Source: CAWFKS01 sp963816435 (GTDB lineage: Bacteria; Pseudomonadota; Alphaproteobacteria; Rhizobiales; Rhizobiaceae). From it: a stretch of 64,000 nucleotides of DNA. The notes below the pieces were generated by a model. It was not told the origin of the DNA, ran no database searches, and saw nothing but the letters and a program-made list of their open reading frames with translations. The DNA lies in NCBI GenBank assembly GCA_963816435.1, contig CAWFKS010000009.1, positions 124,001 to 188,000 of the forward strand, given 5' to 3'. The position numbers and the translations under genes were made by a program. Below, one piece after another: positions 44,673-53,220 of this stretch (its first letter is position 1; each line of letters begins with the position of its first letter).

Positions 44673-45525
44673 ATGGTGAGCATAGAAGTCAGGGAAGATA
44701 GTCAAAAGGTCTCGATCATCGGCCACGGCCTTTCGGTGGCTCAGCGGATTGAGCTTGCACCGGCCATCATCATCACGCCCGACGTTCCGAAGATCAACTT
44801 GGACTTCGCAGCCGAAGGATCGAAGAAGTTCGCTGACTATGCCGCCGCTGTTCAAGGCAGCGACATCGCGTCATTCGCCATCGAAGTCACCGAAGTAGCG
44901 GGTGGAAACGAACTGGTCACGCGGGCGTGGAACAGCCTATGGACCTTTTACCTACTCAGCCTCGCATGTCGGTCGCGGTGCTTTCCACTGTATGCAGTGA
45001 CCGATGGTCAGAAGCCTGCTTATACCTCGACAAATCGAAGCATCTTCACTCAGGCGCTGCCGCTTCTTCCCGAGTTAACGCCTACGCACGTCGAATGGGC
45101 AAAGAAACATGCGGACGCATTTGACGCACATGGTGGCAGTGCCAGAGTTCGCATCAGCAATCCGCTGCTACGGCAATGCGCATTACCTGCCGGATTTGGA
45201 CGTGCGGATCATGCTCCTTTGGTCAGGGATCGAAGGCCTGCTTTCGGTGGACGGGGAATTGAACCGGCGGTTGGCGCTCTATGCCGCAATCATCTTCGAC
45301 GGCTCCGCTGCCGAGAAGCAGGCCTATTTCGAACAAGTCAAAAAGGCGTACGGTGCACGCTTATGGGCGGTACATGGCGGGCGGCCCTCACCGAAGCAGC
45401 TACATGAAGGGTACGATACCTCAAGCCGCATACTCATGGACCTACTTCGCAGATGTGTCGAAATCGGGCGCGTTCCGAAGCCTACAGAACTCGACAATCT
45501 CGCAGTTACCCCAACGCTTCGCTAA
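44673..45525 (+). CDS. unknown protein with C-terminal HEPN-like (Apea-type) region (one frame break)
   Basis: About 283 residues after repair of one extra base near 45140. The first 150 residues (IAPAIIITPDVPKINLDF, YAAAVQGSDIASFAIEVTEV) match nothing I know. The C-terminal part, DVRIMLLWSGIEGLLSVDGE, LNRRLALYAAIIFDG and then ARLWAVHGGRPSPKQL, has the helix pattern and R-x4-H motif (RLWAVH) of HEPN domains, many of which are RNases in toxin or defence systems. GC is near 57 percent, lower than the neighbours, and the ribosome binding site is weak, suggesting transfer. Next to HigBA and a uvrD remnant. The HEPN call is tentative. Confidence 0.55.
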
Positions 45526-45586
45526 CTTGGTCATTGACCTGCCAGTCGGTGTAGGAGCGCGTTTCGGGCGGCGTCGAGGATCTCAC

Positions 45587-45629
45587 GGATTACGGTGACG
45601 GATTACGGTGACAGCGGGATTACGGTGAC
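45587..45629. repeat. three copies of a 13-bp direct repeat
   Basis: GGATTACGGTGAC occurs at 45587-45599, 45600-45612 (directly abutting) and 45617-45629 (after AGCG). The last copy continues AGTGCACTCAATTCGGC toward higA. Such short tandem copies in a non-coding gap can mark the end of a lost mobile element or be regulatory iterons; no transposase is present. Confidence 0.75.
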
Positions 45630-45673
45630 AGTGCACTCAATTCGGCAATCGGCATCACCTCATCCGCCTCCCC

Positions 45674-45976
45674 CTAGGCCGCCCGGTCCATCACCCTGAT
45701 CCGCCCGATCTCGTCCTTTTTGGCCCGCGCCTCGGCCGCCAGTTCCCACGCCGTCTGAAAATTCATCCAGAATTCGGGTGTGGTGTCGAAGAATCGGGCC
45801 AGCCTGAGCGCGGTGTCGGGCGTCACCCCGATCTCCTCCTTGACGATCCGCTCGATGCGGGTGCGCGGTACCCGCAACTCGCGCGCAAGGGCCCCCGCGC
45901 TTATGCCGAGTGGCAACAGATACTCCTCGCGCAGGAACTCGCCGGGATGGACGGGACGGACGAAGTTGATGCTCAT
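45674..45976 (-). CDS. higA: HigA-type antitoxin (XRE/HTH)
   Basis: A 100-residue antitoxin: the family opening RPVHPGEFLREEYLLPLGIS, the helix-turn-helix ALARELRVPRTRIERIV and TPDTALRLARFFDTTPEFWMN. It binds and neutralises HigB and represses the operon. It lies 10 bp downstream of higB, the usual toxin-first order. Complete and undamaged. Confidence 0.92.
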   Translation of the reverse strand: MSINFVRPVHPGEFLREEYLLPLGISAGALARELRVPRTRIERIVKEEIGVTPDTALRLARFFDTTPEFWMNFQTAWELAAEARAKKDEIGRIRVMDRAA

Positions 45977-45986
45977 GTTCGAACTC

Positions 45987-46268
45987 CTAGTGATAGTCGA
46001 CTATCTCCACATCCTCGGCGCCCGCCTCTGTCCAGACAAAGCAGATGCGCCACTGGTCGTTGATCCGGATCGAATGTTGGCCGCTACGGTTTCCTCTCAA
46101 CGCTTCCAGCCTGTTGCCAGGCGGTGAGCGCAAATCCGACAGCGCATGTGCGTTGTTCACGGCCTGCATCTTTCGCTCGGCTGCCGCAAGCAGACTGGCC
46201 GGCAAGCCCTTGACGGCCTTCCCGGCCACGACGGCCTGCGCGAGCTTGCCTTTAAGGGAGACGATCAC
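45987..46268 (-). CDS. higB: HigB/RelE-type toxin (ribosome-dependent mRNA endonuclease)
   Basis: A 93-residue RelE-superfamily toxin of the HigB/YoeB-like group: AAERKMQAVNNAHALSDLRS, PPGNRLEALRGNRSGQHSIR and the core strand INDQWRICFVWTEAGAEDVEI with DYH at the end, where the catalytic His lies. Such toxins cut mRNA in the ribosomal A site. The start at 46268 lies 8 bp from the operator palindrome. Confidence 0.92.
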   Translation of the reverse strand: MIVSLKGKLAQAVVAGKAVKGLPASLLAAAERKMQAVNNAHALSDLRSPPGNRLEALRGNRSGQHSIRINDQWRICFVWTEAGAEDVEIVDYH

Positions 46269-46276
46269 GGGATTAT

Positions 46277-46295
46277 TGTATCATCGAATGATACA
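46277..46295 (-). promoter_or_regulatory. higBA operator
   Basis: TGTATCAT-CGA-ATGATACA is a perfect inverted repeat with 8-bp arms, immediately upstream of higB and AT-rich against its surroundings. It fits the autorepressor site of a HigA dimer and probably overlaps the promoter. Confidence 0.75.
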
Positions 46296-46477
46296 TTCTG
46301 CAAGCGGCATCGCACGCCTCGACCCGTGACCGCGCCATCCGCCCTTCCCTGCACCTCCCCACCCGTCACAACGCCGGCATTCTCAAACCGGTCGTCCGGT
46401 CGCCGCCGCCGAATTCTGCTGGACTTCGCAGCGTCGTGCGGCATGGTTGTCCTCGGAATTCAGCAACGGAGATCCCC

Positions 46478-46792
46478 ATGACCGAGCCGGGTCGCTGGTT
46501 CACGATGAAGACCGCGCCGCGCGACGGCAGGCGCGTGCTGGTCACGCTGCGCGCCTCCGAGCAGGGCCCCGCCCAGGTCGACGTCGCCTACTGGGCGCCG
46601 CAGGACCGGTCAGGCATCGAGGGCTGGCGCTCGTCGGATTCCCATCCCGGCCGGATCGTCGCCTACGCGGACGACGAGTTGCAGTGCTGGATGCCGCTTC
46701 CCTCGGCCAACGCCAACGAGGCGGCCGCGCTGCCCGACATGCCCGAACCGTTCGCCGGCGATGAGGAGGAACTCGACGGGTCCGGCATCTGA
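46478..46792 (+). CDS. DUF551-like small protein
   Basis: A 104-residue protein: WFTMKTAPRDGRRVLVTLRA near the start, DVAYWAPQDRSGIEGWRSSD in the middle and CWMPLPSAN toward the end. The layout (opening W, DGRRVLV, then WMPLP) matches the DUF551 family, common in phages and also in rhizobial chromosomes; the function is unknown. The C-terminus is acidic. The start at 46478 has CGGAG seven bases upstream. Confidence 0.6.
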   Translation: MTEPGRWFTMKTAPRDGRRVLVTLRASEQGPAQVDVAYWAPQDRSGIEGWRSSDSHPGRIVAYADDELQCWMPLPSANANEAAALPDMPEPFAGDEEELDGSGI

Positions 46793-47324
46793 GCGCGGTC
46801 TGGCGCGCCGCGCAATCGGGGCGGGCGGGATCGAGCGAAGACGTCGGTGCCCCCTCTCCCCGTTGACGGGGAGAGGGTAAGGGTGATGGGCGTGGTGCGG
46901 GCGTCGCGAAACCCAAATCCCCTCATCCTGAGCGTCTCGAAGGGCGGGATTTGCGTTTCGCGCTGCAGCGCTTGAAGAAGCCATGACGTCACGCAGTGCC
47001 GGCGCCCGTGGTTCGACAGGCTCACCATGAGGGCTGCCGGAGCGCCGGCGCCAATAGGTCTGCGGAAAAATCGCCGGCGTCTGCGACTGGCGGAGGCACC
47101 AGATGCAGTTCGTCATCCCGGCCGAGCCGATGGCGCAGCGAAGGCGTCAGAGCCGGGACCCATGCCGGAAAAGATCGGCCGCGCGCTGCGGTGGAGGAAG
47201 GGCCTTGGCCACCTTCCCGTCGTCGCGGCAACTCGCGTCGGCGTTACGGAGTGGGTCCCGGACAGCCGGTTCTCGCTGCCGCTCGAACCGGCTTCCGGGA
47301 TGACGCGGCGGCGATGCCGGGAAT

Positions 47325-47380
47325 CCCTCCCCCTCGAGGGGAGGGTGGACAATCGCCGTAGGCGATTGGACGGGTGGGGT
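47325..47380 (+). repeat. palindromic unit with ATCGCC hairpin
   Basis: CCCTCCCCCTCGAGGGGAGGG palindrome (21 bp with its last base at 47345) is followed by the hairpin AATCGCC-GTA-GGCGATT (47351-47367) and GGGTGGGGT. It is in opposite orientation to the unit at 47440-47494. Confidence 0.7.
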
Positions 47381-47439
47381 AGCCTCGGCCGTGCTTGACG
47401 TAAATTTTCTGCCGCAGAAGGCAGGCCGCACGGTTCGTG

Positions 47440-47494
47440 GACGACCCCACCCCGCTCCGCTCACGCGGATCGACCCTCCCCTCGAGGGGGAGGG
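47440..47494 (-). repeat. palindromic unit, first copy of a direct pair
   Basis: Begins GACGACCCCACCCCGCTCCG, continues CACGCGGATCGACC and ends in the CCCTCCCCTCGAGGGGGAGGG palindrome. It matches 48321-48378 at nearly every position (direct repeat 881 bp apart), differing by a few bases. Confidence 0.75.
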
Positions 47495-47929
47495 AGGCGC
47501 CGGCGCTGCGGCCACTCGCAAACGTGGACAGCCGCGCGCTCCGCCTCGCCCAACCCCTTGTTCCTACTGACTACTCCCCATTCCCTACTCCCTCATTTAT
47601 CCCCACCCTTCCCACCTCCCCTACCATCGTCCCCAGTTCCTTCCGCGGGAACACCGGTCGCGACGGTGATTGCGTGGGGAGGGACCGGCGCCTCCGCCGC
47701 GAGTCTAACGTGGACTTTGCGTCCGGGGCGGCACTGTCCAAGGGTTCCCCTGGGGGTACTACCGGCCCCTGTGCGCTGGACGAGCGCTTAAGGGCACCCG
47801 GGGAGGCGGTGGTGATGAGCCGTCGCCGCTGGAGGCCGAGGCGGAAGCGACGCGAATGTCGCTTGTCGCGGAAAACCTCCTGAAGCCGGGTGCATGAAGC
47901 GGAACGGGCGGTGACCGCAAAAATCGCCG

Positions 47930-47993
47930 GACGGGCGGCCGCAAGGTCGCAACGAATTACTACCCTAGATGAGCGTCCGAACGGCCGCCCGTC
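47930..47993. repeat. long stem-loop, 12-bp perfect arms
   Basis: GACGGGCGGCCG (47930-47941) pairs perfectly with CGGCCGCCCGTC (47982-47993) around a 40-base loop that is unusually AT-rich (AACGAATTACTACCCTAGAT). No gene adjoins it. It may be a repeat element or part of a structured RNA. Confidence 0.6.
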
Positions 47994-48003
47994 TTCCCCT
48001 GCC

Positions 48004-48058
48004 GGATCGCCGAAGGCGATCCTGGCGACAAGCGCCCAGCGGGATCGCGCAGCGATCC
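48004..48058. repeat. two tandem hairpins with the same stem
   Basis: GGATCGCC-GAA-GGCGATCC (48004-48022) and GGATCGC-GCA-GCGATCC (48042-48058) are two perfect hairpins sharing the stem GGATCGC, 19 bp apart, just after the long stem-loop. Confidence 0.7.
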
Positions 48059-48320
48059 TCGCGGCAGGCGCGGGTTCTTTGACAATGGCCAGACGGCGGA
48101 GATGCCGGGCGTGGCGATGAAGATGTATGCGCGGACGGCGATGGCCGGCGAACCTGCCTTCTCCCCTTGTGGGGAAGGTGGACCGGCGCGCAGCGCCGAG
48201 ACGGATGACGGGGTCGCCGGGCACGCCCTATCCTACCAAGTCGCCGTCCGCTCGGCTACGCCTCGCGGGAGCTCCTTCCTCTCCGCAAGCGGGCGAGGAA
48301 AGGCGGCAGCGCCCGTCTTG

Positions 48321-48378
48321 GACGACCCCACCCCGATCCGCTCGACGCGGATCGACCCTCCCCTCGAGGGGCGAGGGA
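48321..48378 (-). repeat. palindromic unit, second copy of the direct pair
   Basis: Begins GACGACCCCACCCCGATCCG and ends in CCCTCCCCTCGAGGGGCGAGG, nearly the same as 47440-47494. It lies directly beside the 3' end of the MFS transporter gene and may serve as its terminator hairpin. Confidence 0.7.
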
Positions 48379-48398
48379 AAGCGTCGCCGCCCTCCCCG

Positions 48399-49826
48399 TC
48401 AGGGAAAATCCCCGAACCCCTCGGCGCGGCGGCGGCGCGCCTCGGCCTCGTCCTTGCGGAAGGCGCCGAGCCGCGAGATCGAGATCACCGCGGCGAGCGC
48501 GGCGAAGCCGGAGCCGACCCACAGCGCGGTGTTGGCGCCGCTGACGCCGAGGCGCCCCATCAACAGCGCCACCAGTGCCGCGCCGACGGTCTGGCCGGTC
48601 AGCCGCGCCGTGCCCAGCGAGCCGCTGGCCGCCCCGCTGCGCGCCTTGGGTGCCGCACCGATCAGCGTGCGGTTGTTGGGCGTCTGGAAGAAGCCGAAGC
48701 CCGCCCCGCACAGCACCATGCGCCAGGCGATGTCGGGCACCGACGGGTCGGACGGCAGCAGCGCCATCAGCGCCAGCCCCGCCGACAGCACCACCAGCCC
48801 GATACCGCCGAGGATGGCCGGCGAATAGCGGTCCGACAGCCGGCCGGCGAGCGGTGCGGCGACCGCGACGGCGAACGCCCACGGCATGATCAGCAGCCCG
48901 ACCTCGCGCGGCGAGAAGCCGAGAATGGTCTGGAAGACGAAGGGCAGCGCCACGAAGGCCGACATCTGCGCCGTGAAGGAGGCGATCGAGGTGCCGACCG
49001 ACAGCGCGAAGACCGGCCGCCGCAACAGGTCGAGCGGCAGCATCGGCTCCTTCATGCCGAGTTCGCGGCGCACCAGCAGCCATGCCGCCACCGCCAGCGC
49101 CACGACCTGCGCGCCGAGCAGCGCGGCCGGCATCTCGTGGCCGAGACTGTCGATCGTGGTGATCATCAGGCCGATCGTTGCGGCCGTCAGCAGCGCGCTC
49201 TTCCAGTCGAAGCGGCGGGCGGCGAGATCGCTTTCGGGCAGCGCGAACCAGCCCATGACGATCACCACGATGCCGAGCGGGATGTTGATGGCGAACAGCC
49301 ACGGCCAGCTCGCCCACGACAGGATGAAGCCGGCGAGCGTCGGCCCGGCCGTCGAGGCCACCGCCGCCGTCAGCGCGTTGATGCCGAGCGCCGTGCCGAA
49401 GCGGCGCGACGGCACTGTGTAGCGCAGCAATGCGGTGTTGACGCTCATCAGCCCGGCCCCGCCGAACCCCTGCACGACGCGCGCCGCCGTCAGCTGGCCG
49501 AGCGATCCCGACATCGCGCAGGCGACCGAGGCCAGCGTGAACAGGGTGACGCCGACCAGGTAGACGCGGCGGTAGCCGTGGATCTCGCCGAGCGAGGCGA
49601 ACGGCAGCAGCGACACCACGACGGCGAGCTGGTAGCCGTTGACGATCCAGATCGAGACGGAAGGGCTGGCGTTGAAGTCGGCGGCGATCGTCGGCAGCGC
49701 GACGCTGGCGATGGTGCCGTCGAGCACGGCCAGCGTCAGCGCCGTCAGGATGGTCGCCCACGCCCAGTAGCGTCGCGGCGTGTCGAGGCCGTCCACGGCC
49801 GGCGCGGGTCTGGTTCGCGCATCCAC
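48399..49826 (-). CDS. MFS drug:H+ antiporter, DHA2 (14-TM) family
   Basis: A 475-residue inner-membrane transporter. It opens with ILTALTLAVLDGTIASVALP, the DHA2 motif in helix 1 with the conserved Asp, then NGYQLAVVVSLLPFASLGE and GYRRVYLVGVTLFTLASVAC (motif A region), GPTLAGFILSWASWPWLFAIN (motif C) and about 14 hydrophobic segments. Such proteins export drugs or other hydrophobic compounds. The start is taken as GTG at 49826 with GGAG ten bases upstream; an open frame continues further but has no transporter features. Confidence 0.85.
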   Translation of the reverse strand: MDARTRPAPAVDGLDTPRRYWAWATILTALTLAVLDGTIASVALPTIAADFNASPSVSIWIVNGYQLAVVVSLLPFASLGEIHGYRRVYLVGVTLFTLASVACAMSGSLGQLTAARVVQGFGGAGLMSVNTALLRYTVPSRRFGTALGINALTAAVASTAGPTLAGFILSWASWPWLFAINIPLGIVVIVMGWFALPESDLAARRFDWKSALLTAATIGLMITTIDSLGHEMPAALLGAQVVALAVAAWLLVRRELGMKEPMLPLDLLRRPVFALSVGTSIASFTAQMSAFVALPFVFQTILGFSPREVGLLIMPWAFAVAVAAPLAGRLSDRYSPAILGGIGLVVLSAGLALMALLPSDPSVPDIAWRMVLCGAGFGFFQTPNNRTLIGAAPKARSGAASGSLGTARLTGQTVGAALVALLMGRLGVSGANTALWVGSGFAALAAVISISRLGAFRKDEAEARRRRAEGFGDFP

Positions 49827-50069
49827 TTGGCGCAACTCCGATCGTTCGCTGTCCGCGGGCGGAAAGCCCGCGGCCGAAAATGCCTGTCGCTGTCGCGGAA
49901 CGTGGTCGGCCGGCGCCGGGACGGCGCGGTCACATGATGGCTCGCGGCAGGAACGCGGTGGGGAGGACCGCCGGCAAGAACCGCCGGCAGGTGCACCGCG
50001 CCCGGTCAGAACATAGGGCGCACCCCCTCGCCCCGGCAAGCCCTGCCGGCGCCGAACCGGCGCGATGGG

Positions 50070-51074
50070 TCAGTGATACCCTTCGCCCGGCCGCACCTTG
50101 CCGCGGAAGGCCCAGTAGACGAAGGCGGTGTAGCCGAGCACCAGCGGCAGGAGAAACACCGTGCCGATCAGCAGGAAGATCTGCGAGGCGGGTGCTGCGG
50201 CCGTGTCCCAGAAGGTCAGCGTCGGCGGCACCAGATACGGCACGGTCGAGATCACCAGTCCCGCGTAGCCGAGCAGGAACAGCAGGATCGCGCCGACGAA
50301 CGGCAGCGCGTGGCTGCCGCGCTGCAGCCATCGCCACATCGCGAAGCCGACGAGCACCGCCGCCAGCGGGATCGGCCACAGGAAGAACAGGTTCGGCGTG
50401 GAGAACCAGCGCGCCGCGATGCGGTCGACGGAAAGCGGTGTCCACAGGCTGATGATCGCCATGGCGACCAGCACCGCGATCAGCAGCATCGGCGCCATGC
50501 GGCGGCCGAGCTCGTGGGCGGGGCCCGCCGTGCGCATGATCACCCAGGTTGAGCCGAGAAGCGCGTAGCCGGCCACCACCGCGACCCCGACGAACAGCGA
50601 GAACGGCGTCAGCCAGTCGAACGGGCCGCCGGCATATTGCCGCCCCTCGACCGCCACGCCCTGCAGCAATGCGCCGAGGATCACGCCCTGCAGGAAGGCG
50701 GCGACGATGGAACCGGCGGCGAAGGCGAAGTCCCACTTTCGGTGGGTGGGCTTGGCCACCCAGCGGAACTCGAAGGACACCCCGCGCAGCACCAGCGCCA
50801 GGAGCATTCCGATCACCGGCAGATACATCGCCGGCATGATCACCGCATAGGCCGAGGGGAAGGCGACCCACAGGCCGCCGCCGCCCAGCACCAGCCAGGT
50901 CTCGTTGCCGTCCCAGAACGGCGCGACGGAGTTCATCATGACGTCGCGGTCCTCCTCCTTCTTCGCGAAGGGAAAGAGGATGCCGAGGCCGAGGTCGAAG
51001 CCGTCGAGCACGACATACATGGCGACCGCGGTGCCGATAAGGCCGGCCCAGATGACGGGAAGATACCATTCCAT
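50070..51074 (-). CDS. cydB: cytochrome bd-type quinol oxidase subunit II
   Basis: A 334-residue membrane subunit with about eight hydrophobic segments. CydB marks: YVVLDGFDLGLGILFPF, APFWDGNETWLVLGGGGLW and FPSAYAVIMPAMYLP, then FEFRWVAKP. The oxidase reduces oxygen to water with quinol, useful at low oxygen. Composition suggests the CIO-type (cyanide-insensitive) branch common in alphaproteobacteria. It starts 4 bp after the cydA stop, so cydAB is one operon. No cydX or cydDC nearby. Confidence 0.94.
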   Translation of the reverse strand: MEWYLPVIWAGLIGTAVAMYVVLDGFDLGLGILFPFAKKEEDRDVMMNSVAPFWDGNETWLVLGGGGLWVAFPSAYAVIMPAMYLPVIGMLLALVLRGVSFEFRWVAKPTHRKWDFAFAAGSIVAAFLQGVILGALLQGVAVEGRQYAGGPFDWLTPFSLFVGVAVVAGYALLGSTWVIMRTAGPAHELGRRMAPMLLIAVLVAMAIISLWTPLSVDRIAARWFSTPNLFFLWPIPLAAVLVGFAMWRWLQRGSHALPFVGAILLFLLGYAGLVISTVPYLVPPTLTFWDTAAAPASQIFLLIGTVFLLPLVLGYTAFVYWAFRGKVRPGEGYH

Positions 51075-51078
51075 CGTC

Positions 51079-52509
51079 TCAGCCCTCCGTCAGCGGCTCG
51101 CCCGGTCCGGGCTTGGGGTGCCGGCCGGTCGCCTCGCGGGTCGCTTCCTCCGCCGCCGAGAGCGGACGGTTGGGCACGCCTGCGGAGGGCTCGGCCGCCT
51201 CGCTTACCGGGCCGGCGTTGACCAGCCGGTTGATGTAGTAGATGCCCATGGCGAAGACGACGCCGTAGATGAACACGAACATCGCCAGCGTGCCGGCCAC
51301 GCTCGCGCCCGGCACCGGCGAGACGCCGTCGGCGGTTCTCAGCATGCCGTAGACGAGCCAGGGCTGGCGCCCCTGCTCGGTGACCATCCAGCCCGCAAGG
51401 ATGGCGACGAACCCGGCAGGCCACATCCAGGAGGCGATTCGCAGATAGAGCCGGGTCTCGAACAGCCGTCCGCGCCACCACAAATAGAGGCCCCACAGGC
51501 CCATGGCGATAAGCAGCAGGCCCAGCCCCACCATCAGGCGGAAGTTGAAGAACACGTTCAGCACCGGCGGCCACTGGTCCTCCGGGAAGTCGGTCAGCCC
51601 CGGATACTTGCCGTTCAGCGAATGGGTGAGGATCAGCGATCCGGCGTGTGGAATGGCGATCTGCAGGTCGTTGCGGCGCGCCTTCTCGTTGGGGATGCCG
51701 AACAGCACGAAATCGCCCGGTTCGTCGCCGCTCCAGTGGCCCTCCATCGCGGCCAGCTTCGCCGGCTGGTGCTCCAGCGTGTTGAGGCCGTGCAGGTCGC
51801 CGAGCACGAGTTGCAGCGGCGCCGATATCGCGATCATGCCGACGGCCATGCGCAGCATGGTGCGGCTTTCCTGCGGATACTTGCCGGCGAGCAGGTAGCG
51901 CGCGCCGACGGCCAGAACCACGGCCGCCGTGGTCAGGTAGGCGGCGTTGACCATGTGGGCGAAACGGTAGGGGAAGCTCGGATTGAAGATCACCTGCAGC
52001 CAGTCGAGCGGATAGGCGATGCCGTCGCGCATTTCGTAGCCGGCGGGCGTCTGCATCCAGCTGTTGGCGGCGAGAATCCAGAAGGCGCTCATCGCGGTGC
52101 CTGCCGCCACCAGGATCGACGACAGCGTGATCAGCCACGGCGGAAAGCGGTTCCAGCCGAACAGCATGATGCCGAGGAATGTCGCCTCCAGGTAGAAGGC
52201 GGTCAGCACCTCGTAGCCGATCAGCGGGCCGATGACGTTGCCGGTGACCTCGGAGAAGCGGCTCCAGTTGGTGCCGAACTGGTACGAAAGCACGATGCCC
52301 GAGACCACGCCCATGGCGAAGGAGACGGCGAAGATCTTGGTCCAGAAGCGTGCCAGCGACCGGAACTTCTCGTTGCCGGTCCGCATCCAGGTGAGCATCA
52401 GCACCGCGATATAGGCCGACAGCCCGATCGTGAAGGCAGGAAAGATGATGTGGAACGAGATGGTGAAGCCGAACTGGATGCGCGCCAGAAGGATGGGATC
52501 GAGGTGCAT
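51079..52509 (-). CDS. cydA: cytochrome bd-type quinol oxidase subunit I
   Basis: A 476-residue heme-bearing subunit. The b595 ligand His20 lies in TISFHIIFPAFTIGLSAY, GYEVLTAFYLEATFLG carries conserved acids of the proton path, FAHMVNAAYLT holds the b558 His, and GWMVTEQGRQPWLVYG follows a short Q-loop, the mark of the CIO branch. The start at 52509 is the family start (DPILLARIQFG). Nothing suggests damage. It heads the cydAB operon. Confidence 0.94.
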   Translation of the reverse strand: MHLDPILLARIQFGFTISFHIIFPAFTIGLSAYIAVLMLTWMRTGNEKFRSLARFWTKIFAVSFAMGVVSGIVLSYQFGTNWSRFSEVTGNVIGPLIGYEVLTAFYLEATFLGIMLFGWNRFPPWLITLSSILVAAGTAMSAFWILAANSWMQTPAGYEMRDGIAYPLDWLQVIFNPSFPYRFAHMVNAAYLTTAAVVLAVGARYLLAGKYPQESRTMLRMAVGMIAISAPLQLVLGDLHGLNTLEHQPAKLAAMEGHWSGDEPGDFVLFGIPNEKARRNDLQIAIPHAGSLILTHSLNGKYPGLTDFPEDQWPPVLNVFFNFRLMVGLGLLLIAMGLWGLYLWWRGRLFETRLYLRIASWMWPAGFVAILAGWMVTEQGRQPWLVYGMLRTADGVSPVPGASVAGTLAMFVFIYGVVFAMGIYYINRLVNAGPVSEAAEPSAGVPNRPLSAAEEATREATGRHPKPGPGEPLTEG

Positions 52510-52730
52510 GAGCGTCGTCTCTCCCGCAGGTGCCGCATCCGAAGTCCTGGAGCCGGAGCGGCAGGTCCGGCTGCCTTCGACAAGGTAGAGCCCCCTCGCC
52601 GCAGTGTCGAGACGGGCCGGCGCCGGATGCTGGCGCCAAAGTGTCCCACCCCGCGCAAATTCCTCCTCGGAACAGGCCCCGGAGACAGGAGTTGAGACCC
52701 GACGCAACAAATCCCAAACGGAGCCTGACG

Positions 52731-53207
52731 ATGCAGCACAAGACCCTCGAAGAATTCTTCGCCGACCTGGGGCAGTTCTCAACCTGCATGCTGGTGACGC
52801 GCGACGGCGCGCACCTGCGCGCCCGCCCGATGCGGCCCTATGTCGATCGGTCGAGCCACACGATCCGCTTCCTGACCTCCACGCGCACCCACAAGGTCGA
52901 CGAGATCAAGCGCGCACCGGAGGCGAACCTGGTCTTCACCAACGACGACGGCGAGTGGATTTCCGTCTCCGGTCCCGTGCACTTCTCGCAGTCGAAGGAA
53001 GACATCGACGCGCTGTGGACACCCGAGGCCGAACCCTATTTCGAGAACGGGAAAGAGGAAGCGATCGTCATGCTCCTCGAGCCCGACATCGCCGAATACT
53101 GGGACAACACCGGCTTCGATCTCAGCGCCGGCTGGGAAAAGGTCGCCGGCGCGCTGACCGGCCGCCAGCCGAAGGAGATGGGCGAACACGGCAAGGTCGC
53201 CATGTAG
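52731..53207 (+). CDS. pyridoxamine 5'-phosphate oxidase-like protein (general stress type)
   Basis: A 158-residue split-barrel flavin-binding protein of the general stress protein 26 type: CMLVTRDGAHLRARPMRPYV, IRFLTSTRTHKVDEIKR, ANLVFTNDDGEWISVSGP and LWTPEAEPYFENGKEEA. The last motif (W-P-...FP-G) is characteristic of this subgroup, which binds FMN or FAD; its physiological role is not settled. The start ATG has ACGGAG upstream. Divergent from cydA, 221 bp away. Confidence 0.82.
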   Translation: MQHKTLEEFFADLGQFSTCMLVTRDGAHLRARPMRPYVDRSSHTIRFLTSTRTHKVDEIKRAPEANLVFTNDDGEWISVSGPVHFSQSKEDIDALWTPEAEPYFENGKEEAIVMLLEPDIAEYWDNTGFDLSAGWEKVAGALTGRQPKEMGEHGKVAM

Positions 53208-53220
53208 CTGCACAACGTGT

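Larger units (their letters stand above)
46851..48378. repeat. 1.5-kb intergenic mosaic of palindromic repeats
   Basis: No convincing gene lies between 46793 and 48398. Instead there are many hairpin modules: CCCTCTCCCC/GGGGAGAGGG around 46852-46877, a CTCATCCTGAG module at 46920 with a matching CTCACCATGAGGG at 47010, CGTCATCCCGG (47113) against CCGGGATGACG (near 47294), the CCCTCGAGGG units listed separately, and CCTTCTCCCC/GGGGAAGG at 48157-48178 followed by CGGCGCGCAGCGCCG. Several recur at 145-262. This is the signature of nested rhizobial mosaic elements. Confidence 0.7.

Noticed and set aside
47640..47920. Possible RNase P RNA or SRP RNA
   Set aside because: I looked for the conserved core strings of both RNAs and did not find them; it stays an unassigned structured stretch.
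47571..48224. Open frame of 217 codons on the minus strand in the repeat block
   Set aside because: Its composition is Arg/Ser/Pro-rich noise, it crosses palindromic repeats, it has no ribosome binding site and no domain pattern. I treat it as spurious.
48102..49937. Open frame of 611 codons on the plus strand
   Set aside because: It is antisense to the MFS transporter, with His/Gln/Arg-rich translation typical of shadows in high-GC DNA.
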